This document shows positions 27,381 to 37,090 of a stretch of 64,000 bases of DNA, piece after piece. The stretch comes from Sunxiuqinia elliptica (lineage in GTDB: Bacteria > Bacteroidota > Bacteroidia > Bacteroidales > Prolixibacteraceae): positions 1-64,000 of the forward strand of contig NZ_FONW01000003.1 in assembly GCF_900113005.1 (NCBI RefSeq), written 5' to 3'. Made by a program: the position numbers and the translations under genes. The number at the start of each line of letters is the position of its first letter. Position 1 is the first letter of the stretch. The notes below the pieces were generated by a model. The model saw only the letters and a list, made by a program, of their open reading frames with translations, made no database searches and was not told where the DNA came from.

Positions 27381-29795
27381 ATGATTAGATTTTTTGTGAC
27401 ACGCCGAATTACAATGCTCTGTGGGCCAGGGCTTATATTGGCATTTTTGTGCTTGGCAACTTGTACCAATACAAATCAGACGCTTACGGAAAATGAGGAT
27501 TCTTGGGTAAGAATAGGTCCTGGAGGTGGAGGTTCAACCTTTATTCCTACTTTCTCATACCATACTGCTGATGAGTTTATTGTGCGGTGTGACATGACAG
27601 GTTCTTATCTCACGGAGGATGGGGGAGAGTCATACTCCCAAGTGAATGTGCCTAATGGGGCAACAGCTTATGCCTATGACCCAACTAATCGTGAGACAAT
27701 TTACCTGGGATCGAATAAACTAATTCGGTCTAAAGATGGAGGAAATACCTGGGAACAAATATTTCCTCCTAGAGAAGATGTCGTTGAGGAATATTTCTTG
27801 GGTGATCATGCTAATTATCACTTAAGAACCAAATTGTCGGAAACGGATAATGCCGATAATAGTCGAATCCAAATGATTCGGATTGATCCGGTTAGACCCG
27901 AAAATATTTACCTCGGAAAAGGAGATCGATTTATTTGTTCGTTTAACGCAGGAAAAAGCTGGCATGAAATTCCTTTGGATGCGCCACTGATTTATAGCTA
28001 TGCTTCTCAAACAGGAGATGAAGTTTATCTTTTTACTCATAAGTCGCTATTTGTATTTAACCGAAACGATAAGTCATTGACATCTAATGTGCTTCCTGAG
28101 GGGATGAGCCCCATTGCATCTGTAACTGGAGGTGTAAAGGCCGAAGATGGTAAGGTCGTATTCTACTCACTTCATCAGCGTGAATCAACTCAAAACGAAT
28201 TTGCTCCAACAGACGTGTTTTTCACGGAGGACTTTGGTGTTAGCTGGAATCGAATTGATTCTCCTTTGATTACCAATGAGGAAGGTGGGGAAGTGCCAAG
28301 CTATAGTCAAATTGCTTGTGCCGAGAATGATGCTGCTAAAGTTTATTTGATCGCAAATCGTTATTTGAGTGAAGAGGAAAATGGAACCCGAAAATTTTGG
28401 TATGGAGCCATAGCATCTGCTGATGCCGGAGAACATTGGAATTGGGTTTGGAAAGGAGGAGGTGGCTCCGGTCAATATGGAATAAAAGATGGTCTGGACG
28501 CTGAAAACCTGAACGATGCATGGGTGAAAGAAGCTTTTGGTGGAGAATATATTCGATTGATTGATGTTGGGGTTTACCCAAAGGATGGCAATGTTGCGAT
28601 TGTAACAGATTGGTACCGTACAATGAAGACGATGGATGGCGGTAAGAGCTGGAAGGAAGTGTATAGCCAGCCTCATGAGGATAAAACCTACACAAGCCGC
28701 GGAATGGACGTTACCACTTCGTATGGGGTTCATTTTGATCCTTGGGATAGCAGTCATTTGGCACTTAGTTTCACCGATATAGGATTTCATCATTCTTATA
28801 ATGAGGGTGAAAGCTGGAAGCGATCAGTTGCGGGCGTTCCTGGTCGTTGGGTCAATACTTGCTATTGGATGGTATTCGATCCTTCAGTACGGGGAAAAGT
28901 TTGGTCCGCATGGTCTTCGATGCATGATTTTCCCCGAGGGAAAATGACTCGCTCGCCGAAATGGAAAGAACATGCACAAGGAGGAGTTTGCCTCTCGGTT
29001 GACGGTGGTGGTTCTTGGGAACCACTGATTGAGGGGATGGGGAGTGACTCTCCGGTGACTTCCATATTACTGGATCCTTTTTCTCGCCCAAATCATCGGA
29101 CGCTTTACGCAAGTGTTTACAGCAAAGGAGTGTATAAATCAACCGATGATGGACATAGTTGGACCATAATGAACCAGGGAATTGAGAACCCAACGGGCTC
29201 TTTCGAATTAAGCCTGTCAGAGAACGGTGATTTGTTCCTGGTTGTCTGTCCCACGCCAAAGCATAGCGATGGAAAGCTAAGACGAGCTTATAGTCAGGGA
29301 GCAGTATACAAATCGGTGAATGGAGCTGAAACCTGGGAGCAACTTCGTGTAACGGAGCAAGCCATATTTGCAAATGGAATTGCTGTTGATCCTTTAAACC
29401 CGGATCGACTTTATCTGGCTTGTTGGTCCGATATTTTTCTAAGTGATTTGATTGGAGCCGATGTGGCCCGGGAAACCGGCGGAAATGAGTTGATCGATAT
29501 GGCTGGAGGGGTGTGGACTTCTGCTGATGGCGGTAAAACTTGGGAACAACTTTTAGACAATGATCTATATGTCTATGATGTAACCGTTGATCCATATCAT
29601 CCAGGGCGTCTTTATTGTTGCACGTTCAATCAGGCCGCATACCGAAGTGATGATTACGGACAGAGTTGGAAAAAGATTAAAGGTTACGATTTTCACTGGG
29701 GACATCGTGTTGTTATTGATGAGAATGACTTGGATAAAATCTACATTACCACTTTTGGATCGAGTGTTTGGCATGGTCTATCAGCAACAGAATAG
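27381..29795 (+). CDS. Asp-box double beta-propeller lipoprotein, GH74-like fold (copy 1)
   Basis: 804 residues from the ATG at 27381, chosen because it gives a lipoprotein signal ending FLCLATC. About ten Asp-box (SxDxGxTW) motifs are spread over the chain, for example SKDGGNTW, TMDGGKSW, SVDGGGSW, STDDGHSW, SADGGKTW and SDDYGQSW, as in two consecutive seven-bladed propellers. The opening GPGGGGSTF then CDMTGSY resembles the start of GH74 xyloglucanases (GGGG, then TDVGGAY), placing D71 where GH74 has a catalytic Asp; the end TTFGSSVWHG resembles the GH74 end TNGRGxxYG. Endo-glycanase or surface binding protein are both possible. Located just after SusD; a paralogue follows. Confidence 0.75.
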   Translation: MIRFFVTRRITMLCGPGLILAFLCLATCTNTNQTLTENEDSWVRIGPGGGGSTFIPTFSYHTADEFIVRCDMTGSYLTEDGGESYSQVNVPNGATAYAYDPTNRETIYLGSNKLIRSKDGGNTWEQIFPPREDVVEEYFLGDHANYHLRTKLSETDNADNSRIQMIRIDPVRPENIYLGKGDRFICSFNAGKSWHEIPLDAPLIYSYASQTGDEVYLFTHKSLFVFNRNDKSLTSNVLPEGMSPIASVTGGVKAEDGKVVFYSLHQRESTQNEFAPTDVFFTEDFGVSWNRIDSPLITNEEGGEVPSYSQIACAENDAAKVYLIANRYLSEEENGTRKFWYGAIASADAGEHWNWVWKGGGGSGQYGIKDGLDAENLNDAWVKEAFGGEYIRLIDVGVYPKDGNVAIVTDWYRTMKTMDGGKSWKEVYSQPHEDKTYTSRGMDVTTSYGVHFDPWDSSHLALSFTDIGFHHSYNEGESWKRSVAGVPGRWVNTCYWMVFDPSVRGKVWSAWSSMHDFPRGKMTRSPKWKEHAQGGVCLSVDGGGSWEPLIEGMGSDSPVTSILLDPFSRPNHRTLYASVYSKGVYKSTDDGHSWTIMNQGIENPTGSFELSLSENGDLFLVVCPTPKHSDGKLRRAYSQGAVYKSVNGAETWEQLRVTEQAIFANGIAVDPLNPDRLYLACWSDIFLSDLIGADVARETGGNELIDMAGGVWTSADGGKTWEQLLDNDLYVYDVTVDPYHPGRLYCCTFNQAAYRSDDYGQSWKKIKGYDFHWGHRVVIDENDLDKIYITTFGSSVWHGLSATE

Positions 29796-29807
29796 GAGTT
29801 AGTTACA

Positions 29808-32240
29808 ATGGCAAAAGATCATCAAATAATTCAAGTGCGGGGCTATCAGAAAATCCTTCGAGTGCTTTTTTTGATTGCCTTGATTCCTATCTGTTTTTAC
29901 GAGATAAGCTCGTGTTATTCATTGTCTAGTGGCCAGAGGAATTTAGGAGAAGGCGCAGATGGTGATTGGGATTATGTTGGTCCTGGCGGAGGTGGGGCAA
30001 TGTTTTGTCCTACAGTAAGTCCCCATGACCCTAAGATTGCCTTGGTGAGTTGTGATATGACTGGTTCTTTTATAACCTACAATGGAGGCCAATCATGGCG
30101 AATGTTCAATCTTCGTGGGGCGGTTAACTTTTTTGTGTTTGATCCGGTTGATTCAAATACGATCTACGCAAATTCCATCGGTTTATTCAAAAGTATTGAT
30201 AAAGGAATTAGCTGGAGCCTTGTATGCCCATCGCCAGAGGAGGTTGTTGGCCTTGTTTCCAAAGGAGATCACGCCCAGGAAAAGATTGTTACCAAGGATA
30301 GGACGGAAAGCAGCGTTCTTGCTCTGGCTGTTGATCCGGCTAACTCTGAAAAGTTGTTTGCTGTTTTTAAGAGTGATGGTTTGACAGCCCTGTTTATTTC
30401 GAATGATGGAGGATTGCATTGGAAGAAAGAGCGGGATTTAGAAGATGGCATCCAAAATGTTTTCATTCGCCCATTATCTCCAATAAATGACCGTACAATA
30501 TTCGTTACGGGGAAAAACTCCGTGTTTGTTCGAAAAAATGGGATCTGGAAAAGAAATTCAGGTCCATCAGGCGTAAACTATGTAACCAATTATTCTGCTG
30601 GATTCAATTCGAAGGAGGATAAATTCATCATTTATGCTATTTCGGGTAAAGGCTATTTTAATGCAACCAAGGAGCTTTTAGGAATTTTTTACAGCGAAGA
30701 TGGTGGGGAAACATGGGAAAACCGTCAGGGGGGGCTTCTTCGTTTGCATGAAGAAGGAGCAGCTGCCCCGGAGTGGAGAAGCATATCAACATGTCGCGAT
30801 AATCCGGAGGTTGTCTATGTGTCCTTTAACAACTTGACGATCGATAAACAAACAGAAGCAGTTGGAGTCGCTAAAAGCCAGGATTATGGTCAAACCTGGG
30901 AGTTATCCTGGATTGACCAATTCTCAAATGGGAAAAGCTTTCCTGCTGCAAATTTTCATGGGGGCTGGTTGAATGAACGCTTTGGCCCGGGCTGGGGCGA
31001 AAATCCTTTTGCCATTGGCATTGCTCCTACAAATCCCAATATTGTCTACACAACAGACTTTGGACGAACAATTAAAACAACTGATGGAGGTAAAAGCTGG
31101 CAACAAGTTTATAGCAATAAATTGGAAAATGGGGGATGGCGTTCCAAGGGTTTACAAGTGACTACCGGTTACGGAATCGTGTTTGACCCTTTCGATCGGA
31201 AGCATGTTTTTCTGCTGAACACCGATACCGGATTGATGAAAAGTTTTGATGGTGGTGAGAGTTGGGAGAGTGCAACTCGAAATAATGGGATTCCTGCAAG
31301 TTGGATAAACAGCACTTACTGGCTGGTGTTTGATCCGGACATAGCTGGAAGAGTTTGGGCGGTTATGAGTGGAACGCATGATCTTCCAAGGCCTAAAATG
31401 TGGAGAACTGGAGGAATCGAGAATTTTAAGGGAGGGATTTTATTCTCTGAAAATGCAGGTCGTACATGGACTCCTGTAAGCAATCAACTTAGAGAAGCTG
31501 CTTTTACGAATATTGTAATTGATGAGGATAGTGATCCGGATCAGCGAATTTTATATGCCTGTGCCTTTGGAAAAGGTGTTTACAAATCGGTTGATGGCGG
31601 ACAGAGTTGGCAGCTGAGGAATAAGGGAATAAGAGGAAATGAACCACTTGCCTGGAGGATTGAAAGGCGAAAGCAGGATGGCGTTCTGTTTTTAATCCAG
31701 AGCAGACGCAGCGAGGATGGAAGCATTGGGAATGAGGATGACGGTGTCCTTTATCGTTCGGATGACAATGCTGAAACCTGGCAAGAAGTGAAAATGCCTT
31801 CTGGTGTCAATGCGCCAACTTCTTTGATTATGGATGCTTTCGATTCCACGCACTTTCTGCTGTCTGCCTGGGGACGAAAAAGCGATGGAAAGTTCTCCCC
31901 GGACGAGGGAGGAGGAATTTACCTTTCGCAAGACGAAGGAAAAACATGGTCGAATGTTTTGGTTGAAGATCAGCACATTCATGACCTCAGTTATGATCCC
32001 CGAAACAAAACCTATTATGCCTGCGGGTTCAATGGTTCTGCCTATCGCTCAGTTGATGGGGGCAGAAGCTGGACCCGAATAAAGGGATACAATTTCAAGT
32101 GGGGGAAAAGAGTGGAGATTGATCCCAATGATCCGAATAAAATATTCATTATCACATTTGGAGGTGGTGTTTGGCATGGCCCCGCAAATGGAATCCGGCA
32201 AACGATTGAAGATATCAAAACACCAAAACTTGCCTATTGA
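29808..32240 (+). CDS. Asp-box double beta-propeller lipoprotein, GH74-like fold (copy 2)
   Basis: 810 residues, the tandem paralogue of the preceding gene. Shared landmarks: GPGGGGAMF, CDMTGSF (D83 in the GH74-like catalytic position), TTDGGKSWQQVYS, RSWTRIKGY and TFGGGVWHGP. Eleven or so Asp boxes (SIDKGISW, SNDGGLHW, SEDGGETW, SFDGGESW, SVDGGQSW, SQDEGKTW and others). Signal peptide with a probable lipobox near EISSC. An AGGAG at 29794-29798, overlapping the upstream stop, is a good ribosome site nine bases from ATG. The two copies have diverged strongly, suggesting distinct parts in substrate handling. Family and activity are inferred; no characterised relative is identifiable by eye. Confidence 0.75.
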   Translation: MAKDHQIIQVRGYQKILRVLFLIALIPICFYEISSCYSLSSGQRNLGEGADGDWDYVGPGGGGAMFCPTVSPHDPKIALVSCDMTGSFITYNGGQSWRMFNLRGAVNFFVFDPVDSNTIYANSIGLFKSIDKGISWSLVCPSPEEVVGLVSKGDHAQEKIVTKDRTESSVLALAVDPANSEKLFAVFKSDGLTALFISNDGGLHWKKERDLEDGIQNVFIRPLSPINDRTIFVTGKNSVFVRKNGIWKRNSGPSGVNYVTNYSAGFNSKEDKFIIYAISGKGYFNATKELLGIFYSEDGGETWENRQGGLLRLHEEGAAAPEWRSISTCRDNPEVVYVSFNNLTIDKQTEAVGVAKSQDYGQTWELSWIDQFSNGKSFPAANFHGGWLNERFGPGWGENPFAIGIAPTNPNIVYTTDFGRTIKTTDGGKSWQQVYSNKLENGGWRSKGLQVTTGYGIVFDPFDRKHVFLLNTDTGLMKSFDGGESWESATRNNGIPASWINSTYWLVFDPDIAGRVWAVMSGTHDLPRPKMWRTGGIENFKGGILFSENAGRTWTPVSNQLREAAFTNIVIDEDSDPDQRILYACAFGKGVYKSVDGGQSWQLRNKGIRGNEPLAWRIERRKQDGVLFLIQSRRSEDGSIGNEDDGVLYRSDDNAETWQEVKMPSGVNAPTSLIMDAFDSTHFLLSAWGRKSDGKFSPDEGGGIYLSQDEGKTWSNVLVEDQHIHDLSYDPRNKTYYACGFNGSAYRSVDGGRSWTRIKGYNFKWGKRVEIDPNDPNKIFIITFGGGVWHGPANGIRQTIEDIKTPKLAY

Positions 32241-32283
32241 ACGAGAAGAAATCATAAAATGTATTCACTTAAACTTAGATAAA

Positions 32284-33450
32284 ATGAAATCTGTAATAAC
32301 TAAACTACTTATTATTCTGTGCTTTACTTTTTCGATAGAAATAGCCAATGCACAAGTTCAAATAGCTGAAGGAGATCCCCCGAACAACACGGATTTACCT
32401 TTCTTCTTCAAATCAAAACTAGAGCATATTGATGAAGAACTTGCCTTGGTTGAAAAAGGAAAGGTTGAAGCAGTTGCTATTTCCCCCGGAGGTTTGCCTG
32501 TTTATGCGGTGTATTATGGTGAAAAAGAAGAATTTCATTCTCAGGCGAATTATAATTCGGCAGTGGCAGCTCGAAATCCAGCATATTATGCGCAAAAAGG
32601 ACCGGACACAAAACCTGTCGTTTTTATTATTGGCCCCGTGCACGGTCAGGAAGTTGAGGGAATTGTTGGCTTGGTCAATCTAATTCATATTGCTGAAACC
32701 GGAAAAGATTACCGAGGCCAGGATTGGTCAGAACTGCAACAAAAGATTGAGCAATGCCGGGTGATTATTATCCCTTGCGCTAATCCGGATGGGCGAAGAA
32801 GATGTCCATATGATAGTTTCTTGGGTTTACACGAGGATATGGTCACCAAGTATGGGCAGGGAACGCGAAAAGACGGTTCCATGTGGGGATGGCCAGGAGC
32901 CAAATCCAATCATCCCATGGTGGGTGATGTGGGCATTTTAGGGTCCTATTTCAATGATGCAGGGGTCAATATTATGCACGATGAATTCTTTCACCCTATG
33001 ACTGCTGAGACGAAAGCAATTTTAGAGATCACCAGAAAGGAAGCTCCTGACATGACTGTTACAGTTCATTCACATGAAACTCCTCCGGCCATTTATAATC
33101 CGATGTATTCAGCTTGGTACATGAAGGAACGGGTTTACGATCTCGAAAAAAGGCTGAACAACCGCTACAAAGAGGCTCAGTTATCCTATATGCCGGATTC
33201 ATTGTTACGCGTTCCTCGCAAGGAAGATGATGAGTTTCCGCCGCATGACAGTTTTAATTTGGTTTGTGCGTTGCATAATCTTTCAGGGACCATGGCTTTT
33301 GCTTATGAAAATAACGATGGGACGGTCTCAGACCGCATTCCGGAGCCTTTTGTAACTTATGAAGACATTCTGGATATCCAGCTACTGTTGTATGATGAAA
33401 TGTTGGATTATGCACTGAACGACCGTTTGTACTGGACCCTTGAAGAATAG
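32284..33450 (+). CDS. M14-family zinc carboxypeptidase-like protein
   Basis: 388 residues from the ATG at 32284 (signal peptide ending IANAQ); the longer frame starts inside the previous gene. The zinc site is GPVHGQEVEG (H120, E123) with the third ligand in VTVHSHETPP (H262 or H264); NPDGRRR carries the substrate-binding Arg cluster typical of the fold. A candidate catalytic Glu is in FAYENNDG. Exported. It may remove amino acids or amide-linked groups from the glycan substrate; true peptidase activity is not assured. It lies four bases before the DUF5107 gene, so the two are translationally coupled. Confidence 0.8.
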   Translation: MKSVITKLLIILCFTFSIEIANAQVQIAEGDPPNNTDLPFFFKSKLEHIDEELALVEKGKVEAVAISPGGLPVYAVYYGEKEEFHSQANYNSAVAARNPAYYAQKGPDTKPVVFIIGPVHGQEVEGIVGLVNLIHIAETGKDYRGQDWSELQQKIEQCRVIIIPCANPDGRRRCPYDSFLGLHEDMVTKYGQGTRKDGSMWGWPGAKSNHPMVGDVGILGSYFNDAGVNIMHDEFFHPMTAETKAILEITRKEAPDMTVTVHSHETPPAIYNPMYSAWYMKERVYDLEKRLNNRYKEAQLSYMPDSLLRVPRKEDDEFPPHDSFNLVCALHNLSGTMAFAYENNDGTVSDRIPEPFVTYEDILDIQLLLYDEMLDYALNDRLYWTLEE

Positions 33451-33453
33451 ATT

Positions 33454-36400
33454 ATGAAGCAATTATTACTAACTGCGCTTGGTTTGTTGTTGATCTCCAG
33501 TTGGGGATTTTCACAGTCTAATACACTTGTTCGTGAGTATCAGAAAGTTTTTACAAGCTATCCGTTTTCTGATCCGGATCCGATTCCAAACATGGGAAAG
33601 TTTTACCCCTATTACCGGTACGATGGTTATACCAATGAACCTCGACAGATGGAATGGAAAGTTGTTGAGCTTGAAAATGAATTTTTGAAAGTTCAGATTT
33701 TACCCGAAATCGGTGGTAAAATATGGACTGCAATTGACAAGAGTACAGGAAAACCATTTCTGTATGATAATCAGGTCGTCAAATTTCGGGATGTTGCCAT
33801 GCGTGGCCCATGGACAAGTGGGGGAATTGAAGCAAACTATGGAATTATGGGACATACTCCCAATTGTGCAACGCCGGTGGATTATCGAATCCTAAAAAAG
33901 GATGATGGAAGTGTAAGTTGCATCATTGGAGTTTTGGATTTGTTGACGCATACCAGTTGGCGATTGGAAATAAACCTTCCAAATGATAAGGCTTATTTTA
34001 CCACGCGTTCGTTTTGGTACAACTCTTCAGAACTAGAGCAACCTTATTACACCTGGATGAATGCGGCCATCAAAGCTGCCGGCAATCTTCAATTCATTTT
34101 CCCAGGCACGCATCATCTTGGGCACGATGGGGTTGCTGCAAGCTGGCCGTTGGATCAGGCCACGGGGAAAGATCTTTCATTTTACGAGAACAACAATTTT
34201 GGGACTTATAAGTCGTATCATATTGTCGGAGAACGATCGAATTTTTTTGGCGGCTACTGGCATGATGAGAATTTTGGGTCTGTTCGTTATTCTACCTACG
34301 GAGAGAAACCAGGGCGTAAAGTATGGATTTGGGGACTTTCGCAAGAGGGCATGATTTGGGAAGACCTTTTAACAGATAATGATGGTCAGTATGTGGAAAT
34401 CCAAAGTGGCCGGCTATTCAACCAGGCTGACGCAAAAAGTACGCAAACGCCATTCAAACACCGAAGTTTCTTTCCGCATGCTTCTGAATCCTGGACTGAG
34501 TATTGGTTCCCAACATCAGGAACGCAGGGAATTGCAGAAGCTAATCCTTATGGTGTTCTCAATGTGAAGCAGGATGAAGGTTGGTTAAAGCTTTGGTTTT
34601 ATCCTTTGCAAGCATTGGCCGAAGAGCTTAAAGTCACGAATGGAAGTCGAACAGTTTATACGGCTGACTTAACCCTCCAGCCAATGGAGCTCTGGGCTGA
34701 TTCGATAGTATTCAACGGAAGTCTGGATTCTTTAAGGGTCATATTGGGAAAACAAAAGCTGGTATACAATGCAAATCCCAAACACAATCAACTGAATCGA
34801 CCGATGGAGGCTCCGGCTGATTTTGATTGGGAGTCGACTTATGGGCTTTTTCTTCAAGGGAAAGAGAAGATCAGTCAACGGGATTATGCCGCAGGAGAGC
34901 CATTCATCGAGAAATGTTTATTGACCAATCCGAACTATCTGCCGGCTTTGGTTGAAATGGCCTCGTTACAATACCGAAAGATGCTTTATGAGGATGCTTT
35001 GCAAACGGTGATAAAAGCTCTTCGAATAGATACCTATGATCCAGGAGCGAACTATTACTATGGTTTGATCAATCATCGACTAGGAAATATAACTGACGCA
35101 AAAGATGGATTTGACCTGGCTGCCATGGATATGGGTTTTCGCGGTGCTGCCAATATTGCTTTGGCTTCATTGTATTTAAAAGAAGGAGATTTGTCCCAAG
35201 CGGTGGCTCACGCTGAGAAGGCACTTGAGTTCAATGTTAAAGCAGTGGATGCTTATAAATTGCAAACAATTGCTTACCGGTTACAGGGGGAGAGGCAAAA
35301 GTCAAGGCTTGTGCTTGAAAAAATTGACTCTTTGGATCCATTAAATCATTTTGCTCGATTTGAACATTTTCTGTGGAACACAACGGAGGAGGCAAAACAA
35401 AACTTCACAGTTCTTGTGCGGTCTGAAATGCCAGATCAAACATATCTGGAACTGGCTGTTTTTTATTGGCGATTGGGCTTGAATAATGAAGCCATTCAAG
35501 TGCTGCAACTGGCCCCGCATTCGGTGGAGCAAGCCTATTGGCTGGCTTATCTAACGAATCAACCGGTGGTATTTGATCAGCTAAACTTGGAACTAAGCTT
35601 CCCTTTCCGGGGCGAAACGGCTGAGGTGATAGAGCAACTGCGCAAGAGATCGGATCATTGGATGTTGAAATATCACTTGGGACTGATTCATTGGAGTAAA
35701 AACAATTTGAACTTGGCGAGTTCTCTTTTTGATGATTGTGGAAGCGAGCCCGAATATGCACCATTTTACGCTGCTCGTTTTAAACTGCAGTCTGAAATTC
35801 AGAAAAACAAAAAGGAAGTTACTCTGGACGATTTGAAATACGCGATGCAGTTAGATCGCAATCAATGGCGCTATGGTAAATGGTTAATTGAAGCATATTT
35901 AGAAAGCCATGATTTTGCAGAAGCTTTAACTATTGCTCGCGATTATTTGTCTCGTTTTCCTGAGAATGATCCTTTGGAACTCTTGTATGCCAAATGCTTA
36001 ATTCGAAATGGCGAATTTAAAAAGGCTGCTTCTTCTTTGCAGCAAGCGCAGATTTTACCCAACGAAGGTGCAACAGAAGGACGGGAGCTTTATCGGGAAG
36101 CACAGCTGATGCTTGCCTTCGATCAGCTAAAGAAATATCAATATAAGAAAGCCTTAGAGACGGTTAATAAGGCTCTGGAGTGGCCTGAAAACTTGGGAGT
36201 GGGGAAACCTTATTCTTCTGAAATTGATGAGCGCATGGAAAAGTGGATGCTTTACTTGTGTTATGATGGCTTAGGACGGACCACTGAGGCCAGGCAAATT
36301 ATCGATGATCTTATGCAAAATCACCTGTTCTTAGAGAAAGATGGAGGGCATAAGCCGGCCGTAAATGATTTGGTTACCGTTTGGGCTTTTCATGTCCATG

Positions 36401-36573
36401 GAGATTCTGAAGCAGCAGAGACTTTATTGAAACATGGACTGGCCAAATACCCCGAAAGTGAAATAATGACTTGGGTCGATCAAATCTACCGGGGAAAAAG
36501 GTCTTCTGCCTCTTCGCTTGAAAATCAAACGACAGACTATCGCTTACTCATGCAGTTGACTAACTTGAACTAG
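33454..36573 (+). CDS. DUF5107 domain plus TPR protein
   Basis: 1039 residues with a signal peptide ending GFSQ. Residues about 40-390 are DUF5107, a beta-rich fold akin to aldose-1-epimerase/galactose mutarotase (LENEFLKVQILPEIGGKIW, FRDVAMRGPWTSGGIEANYG, WMNAAIKAAGNLQFIFPGTHHLGHD in part). From about 450 to the end are many TPR units (ALQTVIKALRIDTYDPGANYYYGLINHRLG in part, LSQAVAHAEKALEF). Function of the family is not established; sugar binding or mutarotation is suggested by the fold. Exported like the M14 protein it overlaps in operon, it may act on released sugars in the periplasm. Confidence 0.8.
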   Translation: MKQLLLTALGLLLISSWGFSQSNTLVREYQKVFTSYPFSDPDPIPNMGKFYPYYRYDGYTNEPRQMEWKVVELENEFLKVQILPEIGGKIWTAIDKSTGKPFLYDNQVVKFRDVAMRGPWTSGGIEANYGIMGHTPNCATPVDYRILKKDDGSVSCIIGVLDLLTHTSWRLEINLPNDKAYFTTRSFWYNSSELEQPYYTWMNAAIKAAGNLQFIFPGTHHLGHDGVAASWPLDQATGKDLSFYENNNFGTYKSYHIVGERSNFFGGYWHDENFGSVRYSTYGEKPGRKVWIWGLSQEGMIWEDLLTDNDGQYVEIQSGRLFNQADAKSTQTPFKHRSFFPHASESWTEYWFPTSGTQGIAEANPYGVLNVKQDEGWLKLWFYPLQALAEELKVTNGSRTVYTADLTLQPMELWADSIVFNGSLDSLRVILGKQKLVYNANPKHNQLNRPMEAPADFDWESTYGLFLQGKEKISQRDYAAGEPFIEKCLLTNPNYLPALVEMASLQYRKMLYEDALQTVIKALRIDTYDPGANYYYGLINHRLGNITDAKDGFDLAAMDMGFRGAANIALASLYLKEGDLSQAVAHAEKALEFNVKAVDAYKLQTIAYRLQGERQKSRLVLEKIDSLDPLNHFARFEHFLWNTTEEAKQNFTVLVRSEMPDQTYLELAVFYWRLGLNNEAIQVLQLAPHSVEQAYWLAYLTNQPVVFDQLNLELSFPFRGETAEVIEQLRKRSDHWMLKYHLGLIHWSKNNLNLASSLFDDCGSEPEYAPFYAARFKLQSEIQKNKKEVTLDDLKYAMQLDRNQWRYGKWLIEAYLESHDFAEALTIARDYLSRFPENDPLELLYAKCLIRNGEFKKAASSLQQAQILPNEGATEGRELYREAQLMLAFDQLKKYQYKKALETVNKALEWPENLGVGKPYSSEIDERMEKWMLYLCYDGLGRTTEARQIIDDLMQNHLFLEKDGGHKPAVNDLVTVWAFHVHGDSEAAETLLKHGLAKYPESEIMTWVDQIYRGKRSSASSLENQTTDYRLLMQLTNLN

Positions 36574-36585
36574 AAGGAAAACGAT

Positions 36586-37080
36586 ATGGAACGACACAAA
36601 ATATGGACGAAAACGCAATTGTCAGTCTTGGTTAGTCTTCGCTTTTTAATTGGATGGCATTTGTTTTATGAGGGATTATCCAAATTACTAAGTCCCAATT
36701 GGTCCTCTGCCGGATTTTTGAGTGAGTCGAAATGGGTGTTGCAAGGAATGGCTGAATGGATTATTGGAAATAGTCGGGTGCTTGCTGTGGCTGACTTGCT
36801 GAATACCTGGGGCCTAATCGCAATTGGTATTGGCCTGATTGTGGGCTTATATGCCCGAACAGCCGCTTTTGTTGGAGCAGGTTTGTTGCTGGTTTACTAT
36901 TTGAATAATCCGCCGCTGATTGGCCTGGAATATTCAATTCCGAATGAAGGTAATTATCTGGTCGTGAGTAAGACGTTGATCGAAGCTGTTACCTTATTTT
37001 TGCTAGCAGTGTTTCCAACGAGTCAATTTATTGGATTAGATGTATTAAGGGTAAACTTTCGAAAGAATTTCAGTAATTAA
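36586..37080 (+). CDS. DoxX-family membrane protein
   Basis: 164 residues with four membrane helices (LVSLRFLIGWHLFYEGLSKL, ADLLNTWGLIAIGIGLIVGL, FVGAGLLLVYYL, TLIEAVTLFLLAVF). DoxX proteins are inner-membrane proteins often tied to quinone-linked oxidation. Placed 12 bases after the DUF5107 gene and 10 bases before a Tat-exported Gfo/Idh oxidoreductase; a role in taking electrons from that dehydrogenase is a reasonable inference. AAGGA precedes the start. Confidence 0.85.
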   Translation: MERHKIWTKTQLSVLVSLRFLIGWHLFYEGLSKLLSPNWSSAGFLSESKWVLQGMAEWIIGNSRVLAVADLLNTWGLIAIGIGLIVGLYARTAAFVGAGLLLVYYLNNPPLIGLEYSIPNEGNYLVVSKTLIEAVTLFLLAVFPTSQFIGLDVLRVNFRKNFSN

Positions 37081-37090
37081 AAGACACAAG

